Below, piece by piece: positions 43,943-52,490 of a stretch of DNA of 64,000 bases; within the stretch, counting starts at the first letter, position 1; each line of letters begins with the position of its first letter. The translations under genes were made by a program, and so were the position numbers. The stretch covers positions 1,322,001-1,386,000 of the forward strand of contig JADJIQ010000005.1 of assembly GCA_016707005.1 (NCBI GenBank), read 5' to 3'. The notes beneath the pieces are model-generated. The model saw nothing but the letters and a program-made list of their open reading frames with translations, was not told where the DNA came from and did no database searches. Source of the stretch: Ignavibacteria bacterium (GTDB lineage: Bacteria; Bacteroidota; Ignavibacteria; Kapaibacteriales; Kapaibacteriaceae).

Positions 43943-44544
43943 GCAGACGGGTCGGTGACATGGATCGTCGTGATCCCTAGAGACTCAGCAGAAGTGCAGT
44001 TGGCTATGGAGTCATCGATCAATAATGTATGGGATGCCGGTATCCCCTCTAACTCGCAGATAGCGAGAAACGACTGTGGGTCTGGTTTTCTGAGTCCGAG
44101 TGTGTACGAGAGATAGACCTTGTCAACAAGAGAAAAAACCGGTTGGCAGCGATCCCTTGCATCGAGGTAATGCAACTCTGAGATATTTGAAAAGATCACG
44201 AGCCGATCTCCAGGACGGGATGCAAAACGCATTCTGATACTGCGCACTACATCAGATGCGAACGGGAAGAGACCTTTATCCAGAATCGCGCACCATGCAC
44301 GGTCGATCTCTTCGTCTGAACATACATACCCGTACATAGATCGCAACTTCTCTCTGAACTCGCTGGTTGTAAGAGCGCCGCGATCATAGTCTACGAACAC
44401 GTCAGATTGCGTCTCCACTCCAAACCTCACATCGAGACCGTTGTACCCGGGCAGTTCTAGTAATGCGCGCTTCGTTCGTTCAAAATCAATATTGAACAAT
44501 ACGCCGCCGAGGTCGAGGATGATGAGGTTCGGTGAAGAGGACAT
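43918..44544 (-). CDS. HAD family phosphatase
   Basis: The 208-residue product has the HAD motif I in IILDLGGVLFNID, the helical cap (about 20-90), motif II in VIFSNIS, the lysine motif LGLRKPDPQSF and motif IV in HTLLIDDSIANC. It belongs to the haloacid dehalogenase-like group of small phosphatases. The substrate is unknown. The last residues (AVITSYSS) are encoded by tandem array A, so the C-terminus was extended or replaced by it. Confidence 0.85.
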   Translation of the reverse strand: MSSSPNLIILDLGGVLFNIDFERTKRALLELPGYNGLDVRFGVETQSDVFVDYDRGALTTSEFREKLRSMYGYVCSDEEIDRAWCAILDKGLFPFASDVVRSIRMRFASRPGDRLVIFSNISELHYLDARDRCQPVFSLVDKVYLSYTLGLRKPDPQSFLAICELEGIPASHTLLIDDSIANCTSAESLGITTIHVTDPSAVITSYSS

Positions 44545-44632
44545 GTGACGGATATGACGATTATGACGGTTATGACGGTTATGACGTTATGACAGTTATG
44601 ACAGTTATGACGTTATGACGGTTATGACGATG
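44545..44632. repeat. TTATGAC tandem array B
   Basis: Nine to ten units of 8-9 bases (TTATGACGG, TTATGACAG, TTATGACG) lie directly upstream of the HAD start and run into the 3' end of the four-helix-bundle gene, whose stop codon (44622-44624) is part of a unit. Confidence 0.85.
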
Positions 44633-45068
44633 AGGAGTTGAGTTTGCGGCGCATCGTTAAGATAGCAGCGCGCAAGAAGTTCCTGACAGCCATTGCATCA
44701 TTAAACAACTGTCTGCCCAGATCCTCGTTGACCAGCGTCGGTTCCGAATTGAGTAGGCCTAGCCAAAAGAAGAACTCACCAAGCTCTTTCTCGGCGATCT
44801 TGAGTTTGTGTAAAAAATCCCTGTTCGACTCAGAGAACTTTGCCTCACGTACGTTCGCTCCAATCGATGTGCCGGCCCGACAGAATTGATCGACAAGCTT
44901 CTTATCTACCCATGAGCACTCGCTGATCTTATGAGATATGGCACGGACTGACCTCGCCAGAGATGCAGATCTGTTCTGAAGTTCTCCACTCGTCTTGTCC
45001 AAGTAGTATGGGTCGAACTCGCTCATACCACTCAGTGTATTCTCGTCATACAAACGTGACGCCGTCAT
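44622..45068 (-). CDS. Four-helix-bundle protein (S23/IVS-encoded type)
   Basis: The 148-residue product has the layout of the four-helix-bundle family first described as S23 proteins of 23S rRNA intervening sequences: SASLARSVRAISHKI, FCRAGTSIGANVREAK, KLKIAEKELGEFFFWLGLL. The function of this family is unsettled. The ATG at 45068 lies within tandem array C; the ATG at 45026 (MSEFDPYYLDK) is an alternative. Both gene ends touch tandem arrays, so the gene may move or vary with them. No rRNA gene is nearby. Confidence 0.8.
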   Translation of the reverse strand: MTASRLYDENTLSGMSEFDPYYLDKTSGELQNRSASLARSVRAISHKISECSWVDKKLVDQFCRAGTSIGANVREAKFSESNRDFLHKLKIAEKELGEFFFWLGLLNSEPTLVNEDLGRQLFNDAMAVRNFLRAAILTMRRKLNSSSS

Positions 45069-45127
45069 ACCGACATATTTGTCATAACGTCATAAAGTCA
45101 TAGCGTCATAATCGTCATAACGTCATT
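45064..45127. repeat. TTATGAC tandem array C, inverted
   Basis: Units GTCATAAC, GTCATAAA, GTCATAGC and GTCATAATC are the reverse complement of arrays A and B. The array sits between the four-helix-bundle start and the stop of the parvulin gene, with the stop codon (45126-45128) at its edge. Confidence 0.85.
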
Positions 45128-46946
45128 AGTATCTAAAATACACCCACCGATTATCCTCGATAATGGCGTTGGTGCGGAGCCCCTTTACAAATGATTGCCA
45201 GTGGGCTTCGATCTGTTCTGCTTCAATGGTTTCCTTGCGCATCTCGAGCCACATGGGGTATTCGTCGTCGTTGGCTTTGATGACGCCGGTGATGTTCACG
45301 ATGTACCAACCGGATTCGGCGAGGAAGGGGCCGAAGAGATCGGGTGTTGGTTTAGCGAGGATCTCCTTGGCGGCTGTTGGATCGTAGAGTACCTCTCCGA
45401 TCATGCCGTCTGAGTGAACGTTGAGTCCGCGTGCTACTTGTGCTTCTTTTGGTGTTTCACTGATGAACATCAGTCCGTCGTCGAGGCGGGAGGTGAGCCC
45501 CTTTACAGTGTTTGCGAGTTGACGACGTTCTTCGCAGCCACGCTCGCGGTTGAGTGCTTCTGCGATGCGAGGGGCGGCGGCTTCGAAGGGCATGGGGCCG
45601 GCGGGAATGCTATCTACAACAACGGCGAGGACAGCACCGCGCTCGGGTGTGTCAATGGGGTCGCAAGCAACGGAGACGGGTGTTTTGAAGGCAACATCAA
45701 CGAGTCTGTGTGAGCCGTAGATCTTTTCTTCTTCTGTGAACCAGGGTGATGATTCGGGGACGCGACCGAATCGACCGGCAATGGCGGAGAGCTCCATACC
45801 GCGTTCGTACATCTCTGCGGCTTCGTCTACCTGACGCAGAATGCTGTCTATGGTCTGACGAGATGGTTCGATCTCGGAGATGATCACACGTATGCTGATC
45901 TCGCCGGCGATCTTTGCACTCTTTGCGTGAACGGTATCAACAAGCAGGACGTGGATGCCTGTGCTGTGCTTGATCGGGCCAACGGCCGTGCCTGGCTTCT
46001 TCCCCTTAACGGCAGCATAGAACATGCGGTGCGATGCGCTGTCGGGAGAGAGTCTTGTTGCTCCGCTCGATGTGGTTGTTGCAACACTTGCCCAGATCGA
46101 ATCTCGCTGACGTTTTGATGTTGCCTTGTTGAGAAGACCAACAAAGTCATTCACATTGCCGAGGAAGAGTGATGAGTCGATCGGTGCCGCAGCCATCGGC
46201 CAGGAGATGAACGCAAGTCTTCGCATGGGAAGGGGCGACGTGAAAGCAGTTGGATGAGCCTTGTGATAGGCCTTGAGATCGGCAAGATTTGGTGACGGAA
46301 GATCCTTCACACAGGGGATGAGGATCACGTCCACCGTGGCAGAGGTAGCCACATCGCGATACCGCTGACGAAGTCCCGTGGTATCGAATCGGTGATCCTT
46401 CGCTACGATCGCTCGTAGCCGCTTCTCCATCTCCATCAGACCAACACGTTCCCGCAACTGTGCGATCGATGCGTTAAGCTGCGCACGTTCATTCGCACGT
46501 TGATCTGTGGACATGCCAGGCGTGTTGATACGGATCAAGGAGTCCGGTGCGTAGAGCATGGCTGTGAGGAGCCCCTTATCGAACCGACCCTTTTCATCAA
46601 CGATACCTCGGCGGATGAAGTCCGGAGTGGCTTCGAGGAGGATGCTGTCCACCTCGCGAAGCTCCAGTTGCAAACCTCTTCTGGCAGCTTCTTGGAGCAG
46701 GATCCGGCGTCGGATCACATCATTCCAAGCCTGTTCCATGATGTCCGACGGGTCAACCTCGCCACGCTGAGTTGCCATCTCTGTCAGACGTCCAACCTCA
46801 CGCGAATATTCATCGAGCCACACCGTATCGGCATTGATCGTGCCGGCGAAAAGTCGCTGCTGCTGAGAAGGTTGTGAAGGGGCGAGTACTTGTGCCGAGG
46901 CCGTTGAGCCAAACAATGCACCGAGAAAGAAGAGGATCAGAACCAT
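45126..46946 (-). CDS. Periplasmic parvulin-type peptidyl-prolyl isomerase (SurA/PpiD-like)
   Basis: I start at 46946 with a signal peptide (VLILFFLGALFGSTASAQ); the frame to 47159 crosses a divergent gene and is rejected. The 606-residue product has a SurA-like N-terminal helical chaperone part (WNDVIRRRILLQEAARRG, about 65-180), then parvulin-like domains with GPIKHSTGIHVLLVD and a second one ending FGPFLAESGWYIVNI. It probably folds outer-membrane or secreted proteins in the periplasm. A minus-strand TATCTTTG box ends four bases before the ATG, suggesting a leaderless mRNA. Confidence 0.85.
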   Translation of the reverse strand: MVLILFFLGALFGSTASAQVLAPSQPSQQQRLFAGTINADTVWLDEYSREVGRLTEMATQRGEVDPSDIMEQAWNDVIRRRILLQEAARRGLQLELREVDSILLEATPDFIRRGIVDEKGRFDKGLLTAMLYAPDSLIRINTPGMSTDQRANERAQLNASIAQLRERVGLMEMEKRLRAIVAKDHRFDTTGLRQRYRDVATSATVDVILIPCVKDLPSPNLADLKAYHKAHPTAFTSPLPMRRLAFISWPMAAAPIDSSLFLGNVNDFVGLLNKATSKRQRDSIWASVATTTSSGATRLSPDSASHRMFYAAVKGKKPGTAVGPIKHSTGIHVLLVDTVHAKSAKIAGEISIRVIISEIEPSRQTIDSILRQVDEAAEMYERGMELSAIAGRFGRVPESSPWFTEEEKIYGSHRLVDVAFKTPVSVACDPIDTPERGAVLAVVVDSIPAGPMPFEAAAPRIAEALNRERGCEERRQLANTVKGLTSRLDDGLMFISETPKEAQVARGLNVHSDGMIGEVLYDPTAAKEILAKPTPDLFGPFLAESGWYIVNITGVIKANDDEYPMWLEMRKETIEAEQIEAHWQSFVKGLRTNAIIEDNRWVYFRY

Positions 46947-46950
46947 AACG

Positions 46951-46958
46951 CAAAGATA
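46951..46958 (-). promoter_or_regulatory. -7 box for the parvulin gene
   Basis: On the minus strand TATCTTTG matches TAnnTTTG and ends 4 bases before the ATG at 46946. Transcription would then begin at or next to the start codon. No clear -33 box was seen. Confidence 0.45.
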
Positions 46959-46964
46959 CCACCG

Positions 46965-46972
46965 TAGATTTG
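46965..46972 (+). promoter_or_regulatory. -7 box for the 67-residue gene
   Basis: TAGATTTG matches TAnnTTTG and ends 5 bases before the ATG at 46978, mirroring the divergent parvulin promoter. It supports that start and suggests a leaderless transcript. No clear -33 box was seen. Confidence 0.45.
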
Positions 46973-46977
46973 CAGCT

Positions 46978-47181
46978 ATGAACTCGTTCCAGATCGTCAA
47001 GGCCAAGAAGCTCCTAGGAGAGCTGTTGGCAGAACAACCAGAACATCGGCTGCATACCGATCGGGCACTTTCACTCCTCAATGAGGCCGGATTCCAGGTC
47101 TCGCCGGATGTTCTTCGGGTACTTGTCCTCGGGAGCTCGACGCAGAATCTCGCCTTCAACGAAGCGGAACAGAGATCGTAG
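46978..47181 (+). CDS. Small protein of unknown function (67 aa)
   Basis: The product (MNSFQIVKAKKLLGELLAEQ at the start) is polar, mostly helical and lacks membrane segments. It is divergent from the parvulin gene, with a TAnnTTTG box at the right place, and ends 16 bases before the monooxygenase gene, so the two may be cotranscribed. No family is recognised. A weak alternative is that it is only leader sequence of the downstream gene. Confidence 0.5.
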   Translation: MNSFQIVKAKKLLGELLAEQPEHRLHTDRALSLLNEAGFQVSPDVLRVLVLGSSTQNLAFNEAEQRS

Positions 47182-47197
47182 CGATCTGGGACACCGA

Positions 47198-48181
47198 ATG
47201 ATCAAACTTTCTATTCTCGATCAATCGCCTGTGATCGCCGGACGCACTGCTGCCGATGCGATCTCGGAAACCATGGATCTCGTGCAGAAGGCCGATGAAT
47301 GGGGCTATTCGAGATATTGGTTCGCGGAGCATCATGGATCCGCATCATTCGCAAGTGCCTCACCCGAGATCATGATGTCGTACGCAGCGGCCCGAACAAC
47401 ACGCATCAGGCTTGGCAGTGGTGGGATCTTATTGGGTCATGCAGAGCCCCTTAGAATGGCCGAATCACTCCGTACACTGCATGCCCTAGCGCCCGGACGT
47501 ATCGATGCAGGCTTCGGCAGGGCACCGGGCGGTGACCAGCGTGTGATGAAGGCTCTGGGAGAACGTCCACTCGATGCCTATCAACGTTTAGATGAGACGC
47601 TAACTCTCTTACGGGACGTGCGGGTGGCATCCAATCATGGCGATGTGGTTGCCGTTCCGGACGGTGTAGAAGCGCCCGAGATCTGGGTGCTCGGAACAAG
47701 TCCGGCCAGTGCAGTAGAGGCAGGGACACGGGGGCTTGCCTATGCGTTTGGTTCGTTCATCGACCCAACACATTGCAACGAAGCGCTTGCAGCATATCAT
47801 GCCACGTTCATACCGAGTGTGTGGAATGCTGCGCCCCGTACACTTGTGGCAACGGTAGCATTTGTGGGCGATACGGACAATGATGCGGCACGAATGGCGC
47901 AATGCAGTGAGCAGTGGTTTGTAGAGTCGTTCCTGCGATCGAAAAACGTCCGGTTTCCCCTCATCGAAGAAGGGGCTTCCTTCCCCCTCGACCCAATGGA
48001 ACGTATGGTACGAGACATGCGCAGGGCAAGCGTACTTATCGGAAGTACAGAAAACGTAGCAGAACGTTTGCACGAGATGGAACGTCGGTATGCCACATCC
48101 GAGTTCGCACTTGTGACCATCACCGACGATCATGGCATGCGGTGCGCATCGTATGAACGTTTAGCATCAATTCTTCAATGA
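47198..48181 (+). CDS. Luciferase-like flavin-dependent monooxygenase
   Basis: I start at the ATG at 47198 (MIKLSILDQSPV); the longer frame to 47081 is rejected. The 327-residue product has the LLM features RYWFAEHHG (about 44-52), TTRIRLGSGGILLGHAEPLRMAE split over the next strand and helix, and GRIDAGFGRAPGGD. It should use reduced flavin and oxygen; the substrate is unknown. Its stop overlaps the next start by four bases. Confidence 0.88.
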   Translation: MIKLSILDQSPVIAGRTAADAISETMDLVQKADEWGYSRYWFAEHHGSASFASASPEIMMSYAAARTTRIRLGSGGILLGHAEPLRMAESLRTLHALAPGRIDAGFGRAPGGDQRVMKALGERPLDAYQRLDETLTLLRDVRVASNHGDVVAVPDGVEAPEIWVLGTSPASAVEAGTRGLAYAFGSFIDPTHCNEALAAYHATFIPSVWNAAPRTLVATVAFVGDTDNDAARMAQCSEQWFVESFLRSKNVRFPLIEEGASFPLDPMERMVRDMRRASVLIGSTENVAERLHEMERRYATSEFALVTITDDHGMRCASYERLASILQ

Positions 48182-49245
48182 CATCGCGAGTTGTTATGTC
48201 CCGACGATCAGTTTTTCTTTGTTGTCTTACCCTCGTACTCACCTCTGGTACTCGAGTCTTGGCAGAGGAGATCGATCTTGGTATTGACTTCCAAATGAAC
48301 GCCATTGCACAGATCGAGCGTGCCTTTGACGGAACGATATGGGGCCTCACATCTACAACGCAAGAGACCATGCCGACCGTTGCCGGGGTGTATGCGTTTG
48401 TCAGTAGCAACGGTGTGAAGTGGGACAGTACATGTGTGACGCCTAACTGGTGGCGATGGGGTGTGGACATTGCACCGATCTCTGCGAAGGAGGCATGGGT
48501 GATCATGCAGCGAGAGGATACCACAGAGCTGTATCGAACCGTGAATGGCGGTAAGAAATGGTCAATGGTTTTGCCTGAGCAGGTTCGATTGAAGAATCCC
48601 CATTTCATCCATTTTTTCACACCGTCGATTGGGATTATTATCGGTCAGGAGGGGCGCACTATTGAGCGCAAGTGGGTAGTAAGTAGGACAACTGACGGTG
48701 GTTCCACATGGACTACTTCAACGCCGATGTTAGCCGAGCCCGCAACAGAAGAACCCACGGAGCGCAACGATCGATCTGTGTGCGTAGCGGGTGGTGAGGT
48801 CCACATCGGCATGTCGAGTGGCCGCGTCATGAACACACAAGACTCCGGCAAAACATGGAGATTCATGCGCGTACCGCTTGGGGGGTCTATCAGTAGCATC
48901 GCTCGTATTACAGGTCGGCGGCTCCTCGTTGTTCATACGGCGAGCACCGGGCAGATGCGTGGAGCTACAACAAACGATCAGGGGGATACCTGGAATACGC
49001 TTGTTCTCTTACCGACAGATGTACCGCCACTCCATGGACTACGTTCATGTGCCGACGGATCCATTGTGACCATTCCGAACGAGTATACCAAGACGCCCCT
49101 TACCAAGATCACCGGTGACCTTTCATCGGCTAGGATCCTTAGTGCATTGGCCGGGTACAGCGTATTAGAGCAACAGGACAAGACCTTCCTTGTTGGCGCT
49201 GAGATCGTACCGGGTCAGGGCGTAAGGGTCGTAAAACGTTATTGA
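48178..49245 (+). CDS. Secreted BNR/Asp-box beta-propeller protein
   Basis: The 355-residue product has a signal peptide (RSVFLCCLTLVLTSGTRVLA) and several Asp-box turns (TTDGGSTWTT, TQDSGKTWRFM, TNDQGDTWNTL), typical of a sialidase-like or HCF136-like propeller. It lacks an evident T9SS domain. An ATG at 48196 is an alternative start. It overlaps the monooxygenase gene by four bases and is followed by tandem array D. No enzymatic residue is apparent. Confidence 0.75.
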   Translation: MTSRVVMSRRSVFLCCLTLVLTSGTRVLAEEIDLGIDFQMNAIAQIERAFDGTIWGLTSTTQETMPTVAGVYAFVSSNGVKWDSTCVTPNWWRWGVDIAPISAKEAWVIMQREDTTELYRTVNGGKKWSMVLPEQVRLKNPHFIHFFTPSIGIIIGQEGRTIERKWVVSRTTDGGSTWTTSTPMLAEPATEEPTERNDRSVCVAGGEVHIGMSSGRVMNTQDSGKTWRFMRVPLGGSISSIARITGRRLLVVHTASTGQMRGATTNDQGDTWNTLVLLPTDVPPLHGLRSCADGSIVTIPNEYTKTPLTKITGDLSSARILSALAGYSVLEQQDKTFLVGAEIVPGQGVRVVKRY

Positions 49246-49249
49246 AGAG

Positions 49250-49316
49250 TTATGACGTTATGACAATCATGACAATTATGACGTCATAACGTCATAACGT
49301 CATAGCGTCATATAGT
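49250..49316. repeat. TTATGAC tandem array D with internal inversion
   Basis: The array starts with TTATGACG-type units and switches at the palindrome TTATGACGTCATAA (near 49277-49290) to GTCATAAC-type units. It can thus fold on itself. It lies between the convergent BNR and vapC genes and could act as a bidirectional terminator. Confidence 0.85.
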
Positions 49317-49318
49317 TG

Positions 49319-49714
49319 CTACCACATCACCGACACATCATACAGTTGGAAATGCGGATCGGCGGTGATGATCGGTATGTTGAGGCTGATCGCTTGAGCG
49401 ATGAGCATTCTATCGAATGGGTCTTTGTGGAGCCACGGGAGTTTTGTGACTGCCTCAACATCCCGCGTAGTTATTGGTGCGAGAGTCACACCCATCAGTG
49501 CATTGATGCGTGCTACATACGCATCGACTCTCTCCTCATTGGCAATGATGAGTTTGCCGGTCGAGACCTTGATCCCGATCTCCCAAATAGATGCGAGACT
49601 CAGTTGAAGAGACGTTCTCGAATCATTGATCAACTCTTGCGCTAATGGCGACAATCTTGATGGGCTGTTGCTTGCCCAGAGCCAAACATGTGAGTCGAGG
49701 AGGTAGGTACTCAT
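49319..49714 (-). CDS. vapC: PIN-domain toxin, VapC type
   Basis: The 131-residue product is a PIN-domain ribonuclease: LLDSHVWLW with the first acidic residue, SLASIWEIGIKVSTGKL with a glutamate, and KDPFDRMLIAQA with the third and fourth acidic sites, then ITAD. VapC toxins cleave RNA and are blocked by the neighbouring antitoxin. Its start overlaps the antitoxin stop by four bases. Confidence 0.88.
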   Translation of the reverse strand: MSTYLLDSHVWLWASNSPSRLSPLAQELINDSRTSLQLSLASIWEIGIKVSTGKLIIANEERVDAYVARINALMGVTLAPITTRDVEAVTKLPWLHKDPFDRMLIAQAISLNIPIITADPHFQLYDVSVMW

Positions 49715-49950
49715 TGGTATTCATCGAAGTCGTCAAGGGGCGCATCAAAATCTTCAGCCATGTAGAGGATGGAACCCATGGCGCAACCGAGGCGTCGGAG
49801 TTTTGGTTGTTCCACATAGTGGACCAGCTTCGCTACAGGTTCTCCATTGCGAGCGATCACCACTTCTTCTCCGCGTTCCACAGCGGCTAATAGGGCAGAG
49901 AGCTGAGTCTTTGCCTCATGCACATTGACCATGATCATAGCAGCTTCCAT
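49711..49950 (-). CDS. Phd/YefM-type antitoxin
   Basis: The product has the DNA-binding N-terminus VNVHEAKTQLSALLAAVERGEEVV and IARNGEPVAKLV, and a C-terminal acidic tail (FDAPLDDFDEY) that would bind the VapC active site. In-frame ATGs at 49938 and 49932 are likely better starts; the former has GGAAG upstream. The pair is probably autoregulated, as is usual. Confidence 0.85.
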   Translation of the reverse strand: MEAAMIMVNVHEAKTQLSALLAAVERGEEVVIARNGEPVAKLVHYVEQPKLRRLGCAMGSILYMAEDFDAPLDDFDEYQ

Positions 49951-50014
49951 AGATTAGCTAAGAGTATGGACTAATGTAAGGAATGGTGACGAATTCCGTA
50001 AGTTTGTCGTTCTT

Positions 50015-50088
50015 GGTCCCGTAGTTCAGCTGGATAGAACGTCAGCCTCCGAAGCTGAAAGTCAGCAGTTCGAATCTGCTCGGGACTA
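50015..50088 (+). tRNA. tRNA-Arg (anticodon CCG)
   Basis: A 74-base cloverleaf can be drawn: acceptor GGTCCCG/CGGGACT, D stem GTTC/GAAC, anticodon stem TCAGC/GCTGA with loop CTCCGAA, and T stem AGCAG/CTGCT with TTCGAAT. The discriminator base is A and CCA is not encoded. The neighbouring integrase marks it as the likely attachment site of the island to its right. Confidence 0.93.
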
Positions 50089-50139
50089 CTGGAACACATC
50101 ACTGAGTTTCGCAAAAATCAGTGTAAAACGATTGGTAAT

Positions 50140-50175
50140 AAAGCCTTACGCCATTTTTGGCGTGGGGCTTTTGCC
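50140..50175 (+). terminator. Hairpin after tRNA-Arg
   Basis: AAAGCC and ACGCCA (50140-50153) pair with TGGCGT and GGCTTT (50158-50171), with a TTTT loop and a TT/GG internal loop, followed by T-rich sequence. A plausible terminator for the tRNA transcript. Confidence 0.6.
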
Positions 50176-50213
50176 GTTTGTTGCAACTACCTGCAGCTAT
50201 GTGCAACACCAAT

Positions 50214-50241
50214 CTGCCCCGAGTTTGCTGCCCCGAGTTTT
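50214..50241. repeat. Tandem 14-bp duplication upstream of the integrase
   Basis: CTGCCCCGAGTTTG (50214-50227) is followed directly by CTGCCCCGAGTTTT (50228-50241). Its place between the tRNA and the integrase gene would suit integrase arm-binding sites, but that is inference. Confidence 0.55.
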
Positions 50242-50316
50242 GATAGTGAACTTTTTGAATGACACATCTAGAAGATGGAAAGAACAAATCTCCTTCTTCA
50301 AACTCAAGGTGTCAAG

Positions 50317-51684
50317 ATGAAACGGAACAACAAGAACCACCACCTACGCGAATGGGCATTCAAGGTCTCGATCGCGATGAAAAAGCACAGCGCAACGTCA
50401 ACCAAAGGCTATCTGAACGCGACCATAACGCATCGAGGGAAGCGCATTCGATTTGGTATCGAAGGGTCCGGCCAGCTCCCGGTGGCAAGTTGGAATTCTG
50501 TGAACTCCCGTGTTGTGGGCGCTTCGAAACAGGCGGATGTTGTGAGGACGAGCCTTGAAACCCTTGCATCGCTTTTGCAGCAGGCGAATTCTAACGTAAT
50601 GAATAGCTATGAGCGAGCCAGTATTTGCGGTCCCGATCAACTCAGCTCATTCATTGAGTCATATGACCCTTTGGCTGCTCTGCAGGGCATTCGCGACGCC
50701 TATAAGCAGCAGACCCAGATCGTGAACAAGGAAGAATCACTTACGGCCCTAGTCGATAGGTTTATCGCGGAGTATCCGCTAACCCGTGAATCTCAGGGCG
50801 TTAGACTCGAGCCTGGAACGCTGAAGAATTATAAGTCGATGCGAAATCACGTCGAGCAATTTGAAAACCACTGGGGGAAAATAAAGCTGGTTGATCTTCA
50901 CAGGGATACCAAGAGTGCTCATCAATTCGCATCTCGCTGGCACGACTGGTTGGAGTCAAGCAGGGGACTTAGCCCATCCACAGTTGGGAGGCTCAACAAG
51001 GAGTTAAACACCGTGTTCCACTGGGTTGAACGCTACCCGGCATCTAATGCCCAGAAGTTCTTAACTCTTAAAGCATCTGCGGCAGCGCGGCAGAAAGACT
51101 CTGACGCGGTCCTGACGAACGACGAAATCGACGCAATTTGGAATCTGGAGTTGAATGGACAATCTAAGCTCGAAGCCGTCCGGTTGGTGATGGTGCTAGC
51201 GGCAGAAGTGGGGACACGATATTCGGACCTAGGCTCCATCTCCACAGATCCCTGCGTGGTTGCAATGAACTACCAGCTGATCAGCAAAGAAAAACCGGAA
51301 AGGACCAGATTATCGTCCATAGCGAACGAGTCAGGTCAATATTGAAACACTTTAATAGCGGTTGGCCAGTGTTCGTGTCGAACCTCAATTACAATTCAAA
51401 ATTTAACAAGGACATCAAGGCTGTTGTGCAAGCTTGCCGGCTAGATCGCATGGTTCATCACAAGGGACGTATGCAGCCGCTCTGCGATGTCATGAGCTCG
51501 CATTGTTTGAGGAAATCATCGATCACCAACAAATTTCTCGCCGGCTTAGGAGGATGAGGTGATTCGAAGAACATCAGGTCACGCTGACATCCGCAGCCTA
51601 AGTGTCTATGATAAGCGTTCTCACTCCCAAATCGCTGATACAGTAATCAATGCACAGTCAAATCGGCTGAATGTTCACCGATAA
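50317..51684 (+). pseudogene. Tyrosine integrase, broken by frameshifts
   Basis: The start is at 50317 (MKRNNKNHHLREWAF) or at an upstream ATG at 50275. The first part (to 51345) has an N-terminal arm domain, a SAM-like core-binding domain (around TVGRLNKELNTVFHWV) and the first catalytic Arg (EVGTRYSDL). The frame then shifts near 51288-51292, in an A run: in another frame KTGKDQIIVHS continues, leading to the frame 51342-51557 with the HxxR box (SSHCLRKSS). A second shift near 51550 leads to a third frame with the last His (TSGHADIRS) and the nucleophilic Tyr (SVYDK), ending at 51684. Either the gene is dead or the sequence has indel errors. It resembles Bacteroidota mobile-element integrases next to a tRNA target. 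Confidence 0.85.
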
Positions 51685-52490
51685 AAAGTAATTCTGTGAA
51701 CATCTGATCTCTAAACGCTATAGAAGGTGAATTCATTCATCATCTATTGAGTCGGAACTTTAAGGGTGCATGCATGTGTGCAAATCCAGGTGTTATTGAA
51801 GAGATATCTCAGCTATCGCATCAGGGTCGTTGGCAATACCGGCAAATACATAACGTTAGAGAGGGCACGATAATCGCGTAAAAGTCTCAATGCGGGGGGG
51901 TGCGTCGCGGCGGGTCCTGACGTCTGTTTTCTGCGGTTGGGTCCGCGGTCGCCTCGCGCGGTAGCCTGGGCGTTCCGCGTCGGGAGTCAATAGCCGAGGC
52001 GTCGACCGCTCCCGGCTGCCACAGAGCGAGCCGTAGAGGAATTGCGGGCAACGCCCGGTCGAATTTCTCACGCAACGAAGGCTGACGATCGACCTGAGCA
52101 GCCACAAAGTCTGGAGAAGCGTGGTCAGCACGAGACGTCCATAGAGGATCTCTCGGGGGGGGTTGCAGGGGGCCGTTTTAACCGTCCACTCACTGTTGTT
52201 GAGGAGTCCAAGTAGAGGATGTTTAGGCCATGAGAAGGTAAAGAAGGTGTAAGGCCGTATGCATGCCGCTATGGCATCTAAATGCGTGCGTGGGCTCTCC
52301 ACACAACTGCCATCGGGCTTGGTAGTTGCTACAGCACCTGGGAAGGATCTCAGCAAAAGGAAGGAAACCTTGGCAGCATAATGCCAGGCAGCATATGCGG
52401 TTATGCTGCCTGGCAATGGGGTGGAATCCTAAGATACAAGGAGGCAGCTTGGGCATCCGCCGACTAAAGCCACTTTACACTATGCCCAAA
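51685..52490. other. Gene-poor segment with GC-rich patch and hairpin
   Basis: No convincing gene is seen over about 800 bases. 51890-52180 is GC-rich, unlike its AT-rich surroundings, and carries G runs near 51894 and 52156. Minus-strand frames there (51856-52416) are Arg/Pro-rich with no clear family and could be a transposase remnant or foreign filler. 52382-52415 holds a 14-bp inverted repeat. Confidence 0.5.
52382..52415. repeat. 14-bp inverted repeat
   Basis: TGCCAGGCAGCATA (52382-52395) and TATGCTGCCTGGCA (52402-52415) flank a six-base loop TGCGGT. A related GGCAGCATAATGCC lies just before it. There is no T tract, so it could be a mobile-element end or a protein-binding site rather than a terminator. 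Confidence 0.6.

Noticed and set aside
51856..52416. Minus-strand frame of 186 codons, possible transposase
   Set aside because: It is Arg/Pro-rich with no DDE motif that I can identify. It was kept only as part of the gene-poor segment.
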